Below are positions 40,392 to 48,825 of a DNA stretch of 48,825 nucleotides, piece after piece. A program made the translations under genes and the position numbers. This DNA comes from Vibrio sp. 10N.261.55.A7 (GTDB lineage: Bacteria > Pseudomonadota > Gammaproteobacteria > Enterobacterales > Vibrionaceae): the NCBI RefSeq assembly GCF_002877365.1, contig NZ_MCWZ01000113.1, forward strand, positions 1 through 48,825, read 5' to 3'. Under the pieces are notes generated by a model that had not been told where the DNA came from, made no database searches, and saw only the letters and a program-made list of their open reading frames with translations. How positions within the stretch are numbered: the first letter of the stretch is position 1; each line of letters begins with the position of its first letter.

Positions 40392-41396
40392 TTGGACAAA
40401 GAGATAAGTGAACGAATCTGGATAACACGATACTTCATGGTTATTGGGATAATCATACTGCATTTACCACCTTCACAACCTTTGAACGAAGTCATATCAG
40501 TATTCGATCACATAAAAGCATTTTTTACTCATGGCGTTTTTAGAGCGACCGTGCCTGTTTTAACAGTACTCTCGGGATACCTTGTCTTTCAATCAGGCTT
40601 ATATTTGGAACCGGTTAAGTTAGTCTCTAAAAAAGTAAAAACCGTACTATTCCCACTGATTATTTGGAATATACCATTTGTAGTTGCAATCTACCTTTCT
40701 CAGCGCTATGGATTACTGTCCCATAATTTTAGCGATACTCTGTACCCCTTTGATGCATTGAGCTGGATAAACGCCTTAGTAGGATTATTCGAATCACCAG
40801 CTAATTACCCTTTGAATTTTCTACGTGATTTATTTGCTGTTTCATTGTTATCTCCCCTCTTTGGTTTTTTGTTAAAACGAATACCTTACTTGGGTTTGTG
40901 CCTTGTGCTCATCGTCTACTACTTTAATTTAGAAGGTCCTTTTGTTCTTCGTAATGGCATGTTAGTAAGCTTTTATCTAGGTGGATTGGCAGCAAAGCAG
41001 TCTTGGTCGCTTACTTCCCTAGACAAATATGCTAAACATCTTCTTTTCATCTTTTTGGCATTTTGCATTGGTATTGTTACCTTCAAAATCACCAATTTGG
41101 AGCTTTTCAGATTACTATCACCGTTTTTAATCTGGCCTGCAATGTCACTCGTCAAACAAACTAAAGCTCATGGTTTTCTCAAATCTAACTGTCGCTTTAG
41201 TTTTGTCACCTTTCTCGCGCACGGGCCAATAATATTGATTTTGTGGATTGTTTTCCAAAAGTTACCTATAGAGCTTCCCTATTACATCTATTGGGTATTC
41301 GCTCCAATCATTACGGTTCTGTTGTGTATATCACTCGTTAAACCGTTTAAAAAACTCTTGCCTAACTTTTCATCTGTGATACTGGGGGGGCGATAG
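40392..41396 (+). CDS. Acyltransferase 3-family membrane protein
   Basis: The 334-residue protein has about ten membrane helices and the acyltransferase 3 layout. The N-terminal RIWITRYFMVIGIIILHLP carries the conserved R and H positions around helix 1 (R7 and H24 region; H is the likely catalytic base). It transfers acetyl or other acyl groups to a sugar of a surface polysaccharide. The start is TTG at 40392, with GGAG at 40382-40385. It lies between a glycosyltransferase gene and the exopolysaccharide operon leader. Confidence 0.78.
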   Translation: MDKEISERIWITRYFMVIGIIILHLPPSQPLNEVISVFDHIKAFFTHGVFRATVPVLTVLSGYLVFQSGLYLEPVKLVSKKVKTVLFPLIIWNIPFVVAIYLSQRYGLLSHNFSDTLYPFDALSWINALVGLFESPANYPLNFLRDLFAVSLLSPLFGFLLKRIPYLGLCLVLIVYYFNLEGPFVLRNGMLVSFYLGGLAAKQSWSLTSLDKYAKHLLFIFLAFCIGIVTFKITNLELFRLLSPFLIWPAMSLVKQTKAHGFLKSNCRFSFVTFLAHGPIILILWIVFQKLPIELPYYIYWVFAPIITVLLCISLVKPFKKLLPNFSSVILGGR

Positions 41397-41598
41397 GTAT
41401 TGTTAAACGCAATATTTTATTAACGGCTCAGTTCCAATGGAATAAGCAAAGATTGCTTTTGCAGGCAAAGACTAGTCTCAGAGGGTGAGCATGCACATAC
41501 CATCCTTTCTAAGACTAAATAACTAGATCACCTTTAATGTTAATCGACTTTACTTTGTTAAATATTTCTAAAAGAACAGACTGATTAATCGTTTCCCG

Positions 41599-41641
41599 CA
41601 TAGATAGTAGGTTCCCCATATACTCAGACCTACTATCTATG
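41599..41641. other. 14-bp perfect hairpin in the leader
   Basis: CATAGATAGTAGGT (41599-41612) and ACCTACTATCTATG (41628-41641) pair fully around a 15-base loop. It may end transcripts of the acyltransferase gene upstream, or be part of the leader RNA. Confidence 0.55.
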
Positions 41642-41892
41642 ATTCGCCTCTTAGATAGACCTTTAGTTTTACTTCAACTAGTGCATTTACCATACTTTTT
41701 CCATAACACCATTCTCAAGTACGACTTTATAACTAACAAATCCTATTATCCGAAAGTCTAAAATTCATTCTTTATTCCACTGCCTTGATAACTGCAAATT
41801 ACTAAACTAGCAGCACATTTCTAGCCACGAAATAAATGAGATCGTGACTAGCCAAGGAAGAACTGTACGGAAGCTGAGAACCATAACTCATG

Positions 41893-41904
41893 GGCGGTAG
41901 CGTG
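41893..41904 (+). promoter_or_regulatory. ops element (RfaH recruitment site)
   Basis: GGCGGTAGCGTG is identical to the ops core of JUMPstart sequences in enterobacterial and vibrio polysaccharide operons, where the paused RNA polymerase exposes the element to RfaH. It lies 25 bases upstream of the chosen start codon (41929), in the right orientation. Confidence 0.92.
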
Positions 41905-41928
41905 CAGGAAAGCAAATGGAATAAGACT

Positions 41929-43329
41929 ATGAGTCAATCTGGGTTAATACGTTCACATGAGACAGGCTTTGCATTTCTTTATCGCATTGCCGATGTTTGC
42001 ATCATCTTTTCTCTATTGCTTTTCATTGGGCATTTCTACCTTCCTACCTTTACGAAAGACTATTTGTTAATCGGCGCATTAGGGGCACTACTGTTCTTGC
42101 TGTTCGGTGAAACAATTAACCTTTATCGTTCATGGAGAACCACGTCATTAAGTGACCACGTGGTGACCACATTCAGCTGTTGGTTAATCTGTGGGATTAC
42201 GATCGTCACAGTTATCTATTTTACAGGAACCAGTGACCAGTTCTCGCGTGTCGTACTAGGCAGTTGGTTTGTAGCTGCTCCTTTGACACTCGTTACATGG
42301 CGCAGTGTCATTCGCATCACTCTTAATTCGCTAAGACATGTAGGCTATAACGCAAGGCGTGCCATTATCGTTGGCCATACGTCCCAAGGAATAAGCCTAG
42401 CGAATGAACTCGTCAACCGCCCATACCACGGCGTTAAGTTTGAAGGGTTTTACGATGAGCGAAATGCCTTTCGTTCTGATTCTGAAAATGACTACCCAAT
42501 CTTAGGTAACGTTCAAGATGCCCTAGATCAAGCGAAAAGTGGTGCAGTAGATTATGTGTACATCGCGATGCCAATGCATGCGAATGAGCGTATAGCCAAA
42601 TTCCTAAACCAGTTTTCCGACACGACAGCCAATACTTATCTTGTTCCGGACTTTTTCACATACAATCTGCTGCACTCTCGCTGGGACCAAGTCGGACACG
42701 TACAAACACTAAGTGTGTTCGATACACCATTTATTGGTATTGCATCATGGGTTAAACGCTTAGAAGACATCATATTATCTTCGATTATTGTCACTTTGAT
42801 TTCTCCAGTGCTAATCGCCATTGCTATTGCCGTGAAGGCAACATCGAAAGGTCCTGTCATATTTAAGCAAGACCGCTACGGACTAGATGGCCGAAAAATC
42901 AAGGTTTGGAAATTCCGCTCTATGAGTACTATGGAGCAAGGAAAAGATGTCAAACAAGCAACAAAAAACGACCCGAGAATCACACCTTTAGGTAGCTTCT
43001 TACGCCGTACTTCTCTAGATGAACTACCACAGTTCTTCAATGTACTAGGCGGAACAATGTCTATTGTTGGCCCTCGCCCTCATGCGGTAACTCACAATGA
43101 AGAATATCGCCAAATCGTAGATCGTTACATGTTGAGACACAAAGTTAAACCCGGGATCACCGGCTGGGCACAGGTTAATGGTTACCGCGGTGAAACTGAC
43201 ACACTAGACAAGATGGAAAAGCGCGTAGAGTTTGACCTTGCCTATATTCATCACTGGTCAGTATGGATGGACATCAAAATTGTATTTTTGACCATATTCA
43301 AAGGATTTACTGGCAAGAATGCTTATTAG
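41929..43329 (+). CDS. Undecaprenyl-phosphate sugar phosphotransferase (VpsL/CpsA/WcaJ type)
   Basis: The 466-residue protein has four N-terminal helices (about 15-125), a Rossmann-like CoA-binding middle (ARRAIIVGHTSQGISLANEL, about 140-160) and a C-terminal bacterial sugar transferase domain (about 270-466) with KVWKFRSMST, RRTSLDELPQFFNVLGG and GPRPHAVTHNEEY. It loads the first sugar phosphate on the lipid carrier at the inner membrane. I place the start at ATG 41929; an earlier ATG at 41890 would put the ops element inside the gene. The start has only a weak GGA upstream, common when RfaH aids translation. Confidence 0.9.
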   Translation: MSQSGLIRSHETGFAFLYRIADVCIIFSLLLFIGHFYLPTFTKDYLLIGALGALLFLLFGETINLYRSWRTTSLSDHVVTTFSCWLICGITIVTVIYFTGTSDQFSRVVLGSWFVAAPLTLVTWRSVIRITLNSLRHVGYNARRAIIVGHTSQGISLANELVNRPYHGVKFEGFYDERNAFRSDSENDYPILGNVQDALDQAKSGAVDYVYIAMPMHANERIAKFLNQFSDTTANTYLVPDFFTYNLLHSRWDQVGHVQTLSVFDTPFIGIASWVKRLEDIILSSIIVTLISPVLIAIAIAVKATSKGPVIFKQDRYGLDGRKIKVWKFRSMSTMEQGKDVKQATKNDPRITPLGSFLRRTSLDELPQFFNVLGGTMSIVGPRPHAVTHNEEYRQIVDRYMLRHKVKPGITGWAQVNGYRGETDTLDKMEKRVEFDLAYIHHWSVWMDIKIVFLTIFKGFTGKNAY

Positions 43330-43365
43330 TCAGTTGGCAACTTTATGATACGGATATCTACACAT

Positions 43366-44598
43366 ATGAAGAAAGTTCTGACCTTCGCTGTATTAACTGG
43401 CGTTCACTTCACGTTGATGGCGAATCCTATAAATTTTGATTTTAATGAATTTAGAGACTCACCCTTCACACCGATTATTCATATTGATACTGGCTATAAC
43501 GACAATTTAACCCGAGAAGCTTCTAGCCAAGCTGCTATCGACTCTACATTTGTAAAGGTCATGCCGGGCATTGCCTATACATACAAACCTTCAGCAAGTC
43601 GTTTTAGTATTCTATATACCATTGATGCCGGTCATTATTTCAGTAGCAGTGAAGATAACTATACGGATCATTATTTAGAAACGAATAACTTATTCAGCTT
43701 CAATGCTAGAAACAACCTATCACTCATTTATTCCTACCACTCAACGCATGAAGAACGTGGAACCGAGTTAAGTGAAGGTGTACTCGCAAGCCTTAACCTC
43801 GAAGAGCCAGTTAGCTATGACATACACGATGTGGCAGCAGGATATACATACGGCTCAAAAAATGCGTCTGGCCAGATAAAAGCCGGTATTGGTTACCAAA
43901 ACAAAAGCTACAACAATTTCCGACTTTACACTTCTGGAAATAGTGAGTTTGGTAGCCAGTTCAGTGACTATTCAGCAAACCTCTACTCTGCGGCATTTAT
44001 CTATCGCGTAAGAGCATCAACGAAAATGGTGTTTTCGCTAGAAAGAAATGACAAACAATACCAATACGCGCATTCCTCTAACCCAAGTCGTGACAATGTA
44101 AACGACTATTACTCAATTGGTACTCTTTGGGATATTTCCGAGAAAACATATGGAGAATTGTCAGTTGGACTACAAAACAAAGATTTTAGTTCTAAGAACC
44201 GAAGTGATTTCACAGGTTTAAGCTGGAAAGTTAAAACAGGTTGGTTACCACAACGCCACACAAAGCTTTCATTAATCGCGTCTCTATCAGCCGAAGATCC
44301 TGACCAGTTTGGTGACTATGTGAATGAAACCATCGCAAATCTAAGTTGGAAACAAGGGTGGTTTGAGCGCTTTTCTACAACGATTCTAATGGGTTGGGAG
44401 AATGATGATTTCACAGCAAGCAATCAAGCTGGAAGCCGAGTAGATGACACATATTTGTACAAATTAGACATGAACTATCAATTCAGCCACATTATCAATT
44501 TCGGCGTCTACCTATCATCGGAAGACAAAGACTCGAACCGAGACATATACCGTTATAAGCAGCGGTTGATTGGACTCTATACAAAAATTGAACTGTAA
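43366..44598 (+). CDS. Outer-membrane beta-barrel protein of polysaccharide export
   Basis: The protein of about 410 residues has a signal peptide (MKKVLTFAVLTGVHFTLMA) and then alternating polar/aromatic strands to the end, with a terminal KTKIEL-like strand (LYTKIEL), typical of an outer-membrane barrel. Its position between the sugar transferase and the Wza-like gene is that of VpsM/CpsB, which are taken to form the outer-membrane pore. I use the ATG at 43366, giving a normal signal peptide; an in-frame ATG at 43345 is possible. Confidence 0.78.
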   Translation: MKKVLTFAVLTGVHFTLMANPINFDFNEFRDSPFTPIIHIDTGYNDNLTREASSQAAIDSTFVKVMPGIAYTYKPSASRFSILYTIDAGHYFSSSEDNYTDHYLETNNLFSFNARNNLSLIYSYHSTHEERGTELSEGVLASLNLEEPVSYDIHDVAAGYTYGSKNASGQIKAGIGYQNKSYNNFRLYTSGNSEFGSQFSDYSANLYSAAFIYRVRASTKMVFSLERNDKQYQYAHSSNPSRDNVNDYYSIGTLWDISEKTYGELSVGLQNKDFSSKNRSDFTGLSWKVKTGWLPQRHTKLSLIASLSAEDPDQFGDYVNETIANLSWKQGWFERFSTTILMGWENDDFTASNQAGSRVDDTYLYKLDMNYQFSHIINFGVYLSSEDKDSNRDIYRYKQRLIGLYTKIEL

Positions 44599-44600
44599 CT

Positions 44601-45131
44601 ATGAAGATATTTATTCATCTACTCATTATTGCGACTAGCGCGCTCTATTCATCCTTTGGCTTCTCTAGCGATAGTAACTACGTGTTAGGTGCTGGAGATA
44701 AAATACAAATCCACGTTTATGGCGAACCGGAGCTTTCTTTCAAAGAGTTGTTTATCAGCTCAGATGGTGTATTCGACTACCCATATCTTGGTCAAATTCG
44801 AGCACTAAATAAAACCACACAACAATTAAAGAATGAAATCACATCAGGCTTGAAAGGCGACTACCTAATCGAGCCTAAGATCATGGTAAGTGTTCTGTCA
44901 TTCAGAAAGATCTACATTAACGGTGAGGTAAAAAATCCTGGCGGATACGAGTATCAGCCTGGCCTTACGGTTAATAAAGCTATTGCATTGGCCGGTGGCT
45001 TTACCGATAGAGCAGCTAAAAATAGCATCACAATTACGAATAATGCCTCTGGCATCCAATCAGCTCAAATTAAGTTGAGCAAGAATGTACGTCCTGGTGA
45101 CATTATTACGATCAAGGAAAGCTTTTTTTAA
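44601..45131 (+). CDS. Minimal Wza-like polysaccharide export protein
   Basis: The 176-residue exported protein has a signal peptide (about 1-23), a polysaccharide-export domain (YVLGAGDKIQIHVYGEPEL, about 26-44) and one SLBB-type domain (GEVKNPGGYEYQPGLTV, AIALAGGFTDRA). It is half the size of Wza and lacks the membrane helix and lipid Cys, so it resembles VpsN-like minimal members that need a separate barrel. The stop of the upstream gene lies 2 bases before its ATG. Confidence 0.88.
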   Translation: MKIFIHLLIIATSALYSSFGFSSDSNYVLGAGDKIQIHVYGEPELSFKELFISSDGVFDYPYLGQIRALNKTTQQLKNEITSGLKGDYLIEPKIMVSVLSFRKIYINGEVKNPGGYEYQPGLTVNKAIALAGGFTDRAAKNSITITNNASGIQSAQIKLSKNVRPGDIITIKESFF

Positions 45132-45142
45132 GCTAGCACTAC

Positions 45143-47371
45143 ATGAATAAAAACAACGAACATTTCAAAATAGAAGAAAGTGTCATTGATATCAGCCGCT
45201 ATATCTCGGCATTGAAAAGACATTCTGTCGTCATTCTAACGCTAGCGCTGATTGTTGGAGCATTCACATATTTTGTAACCAAGCAAATGTCTCCCATTTA
45301 TACCGCTACAGCGACAATTCTGATTGAAGCAAAAGCGAGCAAAGCGGTATCGATTGAAGAGATAGTCGGTATCGATTCTAGCAAACAAGAGTATTATCAA
45401 ACGCAGTACGAGATCATGCGTTCTAATCACATTGCTGAAAAAGTGATTAAGCAATTCCAGCTGGGTAATAATCCAGAATTCAATGGAGAAGCCAGTTACT
45501 TTAGCATCCGAGGGTTTGTATTCCACTACATTTACGCATTTCGTAACTTGCTTATCCCACAAGATAACACTGCCGATAAGGCTGATGACTACAACCAGTC
45601 AATACAGACTCAACGCTTAGTTCTTAAAAACTTTAAAAGTAAACTTTCGATCATCCCTATTCGTAAAACTCAATTGGTCAACATCTCTTTTGAGTCATAC
45701 AGCCCGGTTACATCAGCAACGTTGGCAAACGCAGTTGGACAAGCCTACATAGACAGTAATATCGAAGCTAGATTACTCATTAACCAAGAAGCGACGAATT
45801 GGATAACCGAAAAACTGGAAGAGCTCGCTTATAGCTTGAATATTTCTGAAGCTAAACTGACTCGCTTCCAAAAAGAGCAAGGCCTTGTTGATGCAAGAGG
45901 CATCGACTCACTACAAACAAACGAGTTGACCTACCTTACCACTCAAATTGCAAATGCTCGAGATCGTCGTCTAGCAGCAGAATCTTTGTATACAGTCCTA
46001 AAGCAAAATAGAAACCAAGATATTGCTAACTTATACGCTATCACTGAGATATCTAACCACCCTCAAATTCGCGATCTCAGGCTTAATGAAGCGGATCAAG
46101 AAAAACAAGTATCTCAATTAGCAAAGCGTTACGGCCCTAAGCATGACAAGATGATTCAAGCAAAAGCCGAGCTTAAATCAATTAGAGATCGTTCACTTCT
46201 TGTACTATCTCAGTTAGCAAAAGGAATAGAAAAAGAATATTCGGCTGCCAAACAGCAAGAGCAAGCTCTGCTCTCAGAGCTTGACAGTAAGAAGCTCGAT
46301 TTCCAAGACCTTTCCTTAAAGCGCACTGAGTTTGAAAAGCTTGAGCGAGAAGTTCTTAATGATAGAAAACTCTACGACCTGTTCCTCACTCGCCAGAAAG
46401 AAACCTCTGTCACAAGTGACTACCAAGCAGCTGTTGCTCGTATTACTGACCATGCATTGATGCCGCTTAAACCCACTAAGCCTAGCAAACTCAAAATCGT
46501 TCTAATCGCCACGATACTGACTGTTATCGTTCTCTGTTCTATCGTTATTTTAAGAGAGTCTGTGCGTAACGACCTAGAGCTTGCTAGTGATATAGAAGAG
46601 AAAATTGGGTTATCACCTATTGGATCGGTGCCAAAACTCAAACGCTCATGGTTTTCTAAACCCAATCGAGAAGTTGAACGCTTTGCCATGACTGAAAACA
46701 GCGCTTTTTCTGAGGCCATTCGCTCCCTTCGTACCAGACTATTGCTCAACGCAGCAAATACCGGACGTAAATTATTTGCCATTACTTCTCCGCTTCCTGC
46801 TGAAGGTAAAAGCACAATGGCAACCAATTTAGCACTATCTCTAACAAAGATGGAGCGCGTCATCATAATTGATGCCGATCTTCGCCGACCTTCTCTAGGT
46901 AAACTATTTGGTTTATCCATGAGTCGCAGCGGTCTCAGTAATCATCTATTGCTCGATGAAGAGCTTGATGCTTGTATTTATTACGATAAAGAAACGGGCT
47001 TGTCGGTATTGCCTGCTGGTTTTATTCCCCCTAATCCTCAAGAGCTGTTAGGCAGTAAGAAATTTGAGCAGCTATTAGCCAAACTTGAGCAGCACTTTGA
47101 CAAAATCATTATCGATTGCCCTCCAGCAATGGTCGTCAGTGATGCCTTGCTCATTGGTCACTTAACTCAGGCATTGATGCTTGTTGTTAAAGCTGGCTCA
47201 ACCAAAACAAAACATGTAAGAAAAACACTCTCAGACATCTTGAACCACGATATTAAAATTGACGGTGTTATTTTAAATCAAAGTAAAGAGCCAAGCTCTC
47301 GTAAATCAACCGCCTATTACGCTAGCTACGCGTACAAAGCGAATTCTAAGTCTACTAAGCAGGGAGCATAG
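45143..47371 (+). CDS. Wzc-type polysaccharide co-polymerase and tyrosine autokinase
   Basis: The 742-residue inner membrane protein starts with a Wzz domain between two helices (about 31-52 and 436-457), with a coiled-coil periplasmic part. The cytoplasmic BY-kinase follows: Walker A LPAEGKSTMATN (about 552-563), A' IIIDADLRRPSLGK (about 574-587) and B KIIIDCPPAMVVSDA (about 653-667). A tyrosine-rich C-tail (STAYYASYAYKA) is the autophosphorylation site. It controls chain length and export. It is the VpsO/CpsD equivalent. Confidence 0.93.
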   Translation: MNKNNEHFKIEESVIDISRYISALKRHSVVILTLALIVGAFTYFVTKQMSPIYTATATILIEAKASKAVSIEEIVGIDSSKQEYYQTQYEIMRSNHIAEKVIKQFQLGNNPEFNGEASYFSIRGFVFHYIYAFRNLLIPQDNTADKADDYNQSIQTQRLVLKNFKSKLSIIPIRKTQLVNISFESYSPVTSATLANAVGQAYIDSNIEARLLINQEATNWITEKLEELAYSLNISEAKLTRFQKEQGLVDARGIDSLQTNELTYLTTQIANARDRRLAAESLYTVLKQNRNQDIANLYAITEISNHPQIRDLRLNEADQEKQVSQLAKRYGPKHDKMIQAKAELKSIRDRSLLVLSQLAKGIEKEYSAAKQQEQALLSELDSKKLDFQDLSLKRTEFEKLEREVLNDRKLYDLFLTRQKETSVTSDYQAAVARITDHALMPLKPTKPSKLKIVLIATILTVIVLCSIVILRESVRNDLELASDIEEKIGLSPIGSVPKLKRSWFSKPNREVERFAMTENSAFSEAIRSLRTRLLLNAANTGRKLFAITSPLPAEGKSTMATNLALSLTKMERVIIIDADLRRPSLGKLFGLSMSRSGLSNHLLLDEELDACIYYDKETGLSVLPAGFIPPNPQELLGSKKFEQLLAKLEQHFDKIIIDCPPAMVVSDALLIGHLTQALMLVVKAGSTKTKHVRKTLSDILNHDIKIDGVILNQSKEPSSRKSTAYYASYAYKANSKSTKQGA

Positions 47372-47377
47372 GCCTCT

Positions 47378-48349
47378 ATGAACATATTAATCACCGGAGC
47401 GAGTGGCTTCATCGGTACTCACTTAATTCGCCAGCTCGTTGAAGAGAAGCACAAAGTCTTTGCTTTAGATATCTTGCCACCTCGTGAAACACATGCAGAT
47501 GTTGAGTACATTACCGCTGATGTCCGTGACTTATCTCAATTATCGATAAACGATAAAATAGAACGCGTTTACAATTTCGCAGCCGTTCATACAACGCCTG
47601 GTCATGAAGACATAGAGTACTTTGATACTAACGTGTTTGGTGCATTGGAAGTGACCAAATACGCGAAACGCAATGATGTTAAAGAGATCATATTCACCAG
47701 TTCTATCTCCGTTTATGGGCCAAATGAAGAGAGTCGCAGTGAAGACTCACCACTCACTCCCAATTCCGCCTATGGATTCTCTAAAGCTCAAGCAGAAGTC
47801 ATCCATCAGACGTGGGCACATGATGATCAAGAACGTAAGCTCACTATTGTGAGACCTGCCGTCGTATTTGGTGAGGGAGAAGGTGGCAACTTTACTCGAC
47901 TAGCAACGGTTTTACGCAAGGGTTATTTCCCATTCCCAGGACGAAAAGACACGATCAAAGCATGCATCTACGTAAAAGAACTATTAGCTGCAATTGAATT
48001 TGTCCACGCATCACACTTCTCTGAGATGGCTCAACAAAACGTAGCGACGTTTAACGGTGCGTTTCCAACAAAGTACAATATTGAGCAAATCGTTGACACC
48101 TTTACTGAAGTTTCTTTTCCCAGCGTTAAAAAAATCTGTATTCCTAAACAGGTTATCTTTGGGGCTGCAAAGTTGATTGCCTGCTTTAAAGGCTTTGGTC
48201 TTGGAATAAACCCAGAACGAATCACTAAACTCGTTCGCTCGACTAATATAGATGCTGACTATTTGGCAAGTAACGGCTACACCTATCGCTACACCCTAAA
48301 AACGTCATTGAACGATTGGTCTGAACATACGTCGGGTAAGTACGATTAA
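47378..48349 (+). CDS. NAD-dependent epimerase/dehydratase
   Basis: The 323-residue extended SDR has the NAD motif GASGFIGTHLIRQL (about 7-20), the catalytic Ser/Thr in FTSSISVYG and YGFSKAQAEV with Tyr and Lys (about 132-141). It probably makes a nucleotide sugar for the exopolysaccharide, or reshapes one. Its ATG is 6 bases after the kinase stop, so it is part of the operon. The sugar is unknown. Confidence 0.88.
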   Translation: MNILITGASGFIGTHLIRQLVEEKHKVFALDILPPRETHADVEYITADVRDLSQLSINDKIERVYNFAAVHTTPGHEDIEYFDTNVFGALEVTKYAKRNDVKEIIFTSSISVYGPNEESRSEDSPLTPNSAYGFSKAQAEVIHQTWAHDDQERKLTIVRPAVVFGEGEGGNFTRLATVLRKGYFPFPGRKDTIKACIYVKELLAAIEFVHASHFSEMAQQNVATFNGAFPTKYNIEQIVDTFTEVSFPSVKKICIPKQVIFGAAKLIACFKGFGLGINPERITKLVRSTNIDADYLASNGYTYRYTLKTSLNDWSEHTSGKYD

Positions 48350-48368
48350 ATCGTACAAACTATAGAAG

Positions 48369-48825
48369 ATGAATATAGTGGATACTAGCCAAGACATGCT
48401 CAATTTGGATCAGAAATATAAGCATCATCCAATGGCTGTCCGCTATGATTACTTTATTTCTACAGTAATCATGCTTTCCCTCCTATTGTGTGGCCTATAT
48501 GGTTACATTGCTGTACTCATTTTTTTAATGGCAGGTCTTTTTCATTCCGTTTTTCGATTGAGGTATACGCTAGCCGCAATACAACAGTGTTATCCACTTT
48601 TCTTATTCTCTCTTATTGCCATTCTATCGACACTATGGTCTGATTTTCCAATGATGTCACTTAAGCGTGGCATTCAAATGTTCCTCACCACATTGATCTG
48701 TGTCTCACTTCTATACAGTGTTAAAAAAGAAGTGATTGTTTCAACGTTAACAATTAGCCTAATACTCGTGATTTTATGGGCACTAAGCTCTGATAAAACG
48801 GTAGTGATTTCATATACTGGGGAAG
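48369..48825 (+). CDS. O-antigen polymerase/ligase-type membrane protein, truncated by window end
   Basis: The frame opens at ATG 48369 (MNIVDTSQDMLNLDQKYK) and runs to the window edge with 152 codons. Several hydrophobic helices (about 35-75 and 90-150) and the WSDFPMMSLKRGIQMFLTT segment (about 97-115) are typical of Wzy/WaaL proteins. It would join repeat units of the polysaccharide in the periplasm. It starts 19 bases behind the epimerase gene in the same operon. Confidence 0.75.
   Translation, partial: MNIVDTSQDMLNLDQKYKHHPMAVRYDYFISTVIMLSLLLCGLYGYIAVLIFLMAGLFHSVFRLRYTLAAIQQCYPLFLFSLIAILSTLWSDFPMMSLKRGIQMFLTTLICVSLLYSVKKEVIVSTLTISLILVILWALSSDKTVVISYTGE

Larger units (their letters stand above)
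41397..41928 (+). promoter_or_regulatory. Long leader of the exopolysaccharide operon
   Basis: This 532-bp stretch holds no gene. It contains a 14-bp perfect hairpin (41599-41612 with 41628-41641), a 10-bp repeat with one mismatch (41821-41830 with 41842-41851) and, at 41893-41904, the ops element. Such long leaders with an ops site are typical of RfaH-controlled surface polysaccharide operons. The promoter itself is not identified. Confidence 0.7.

Noticed and set aside
41890..41928. ATG at 41890 as start of the sugar transferase
   Set aside because: It would place the ops element inside the coding region, and the added residues are not like family N-termini.

Overview
The window looks like a chromosome segment from a marine Vibrio (Vibrionaceae). 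The signs are an integron-type attC recombination site at the left end, vibrio-type small families (DUF4144, DUF3465, a Trp-rich TIGR02450 protein), a VpsL/CpsA-type exopolysaccharide operon at the right end, and moderate GC with short intergenic spaces. Species, and which chromosome, cannot be settled from the sequence alone.

Left edge (1-1.3 kb): the 5' two thirds of an IS110-family transposase gene on the minus strand, its upstream non-coding segment with paired repeats and hairpins (a possible bridge RNA), and an attC-like site whose outer (R'') end is missing exactly where the insertion sequence abuts it. One cassette-like stretch and a weaker attC-like structure follow.

From 1.3 to 28.9 kb lies a dense series of mostly monocistronic accessory genes, largely on the plus strand: a Crp/Fnr-like regulator, a HabA-like membrane protein with an overlapping 40-residue ORF, a beta-lactamase-fold serine hydrolase, a methyltransferase, two GFA-family zinc proteins, PhzF, HAD, NIPSNAP, SDR and alpha/beta hydrolase enzymes, four GNAT-type or RidA-type small enzymes, LysE and TauE transporters, and several small membrane or secreted proteins. 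The clearest metabolic unit is mesX-mesD (minus strand), a folate-independent methionine synthase pair, facing a TauE-type transporter. A cupin gene is split by a frameshift. A PdxR-type MocR regulator faces a pyridoxamine-phosphate-oxidase-like gene across a region with two direct operator-like repeats. A YjeH-type methionine/branched-chain amino acid exporter ends this part.

From 28.9 to 39 kb are recognisable metabolic operons: modABC (minus) facing modE (plus) across a perfect 17-bp inverted repeat that contains a ModE box; a candidate structured small RNA; an AraC/GyrI-like regulator; codB-codA behind a PurR-like box and a good sigma-70 promoter; and a NadD-like gene facing nadE across a short palindrome.

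From 39 to 48.8 kb is surface polysaccharide biosynthesis: a glycosyltransferase, an acyltransferase, then a roughly 530-bp leader ending in a perfect ops element (RfaH recruitment), followed by an operon for an undecaprenyl-phosphate sugar transferase, an outer-membrane beta-barrel, a minimal polysaccharide export protein, a Wzc-type tyrosine autokinase, an epimerase and the start of an O-antigen polymerase/ligase-type protein cut by the window end. Short tandem repeats of about 15 bp appear at three places, one of them inside a coding region, where it builds a five-residue repeat in a signal peptide.
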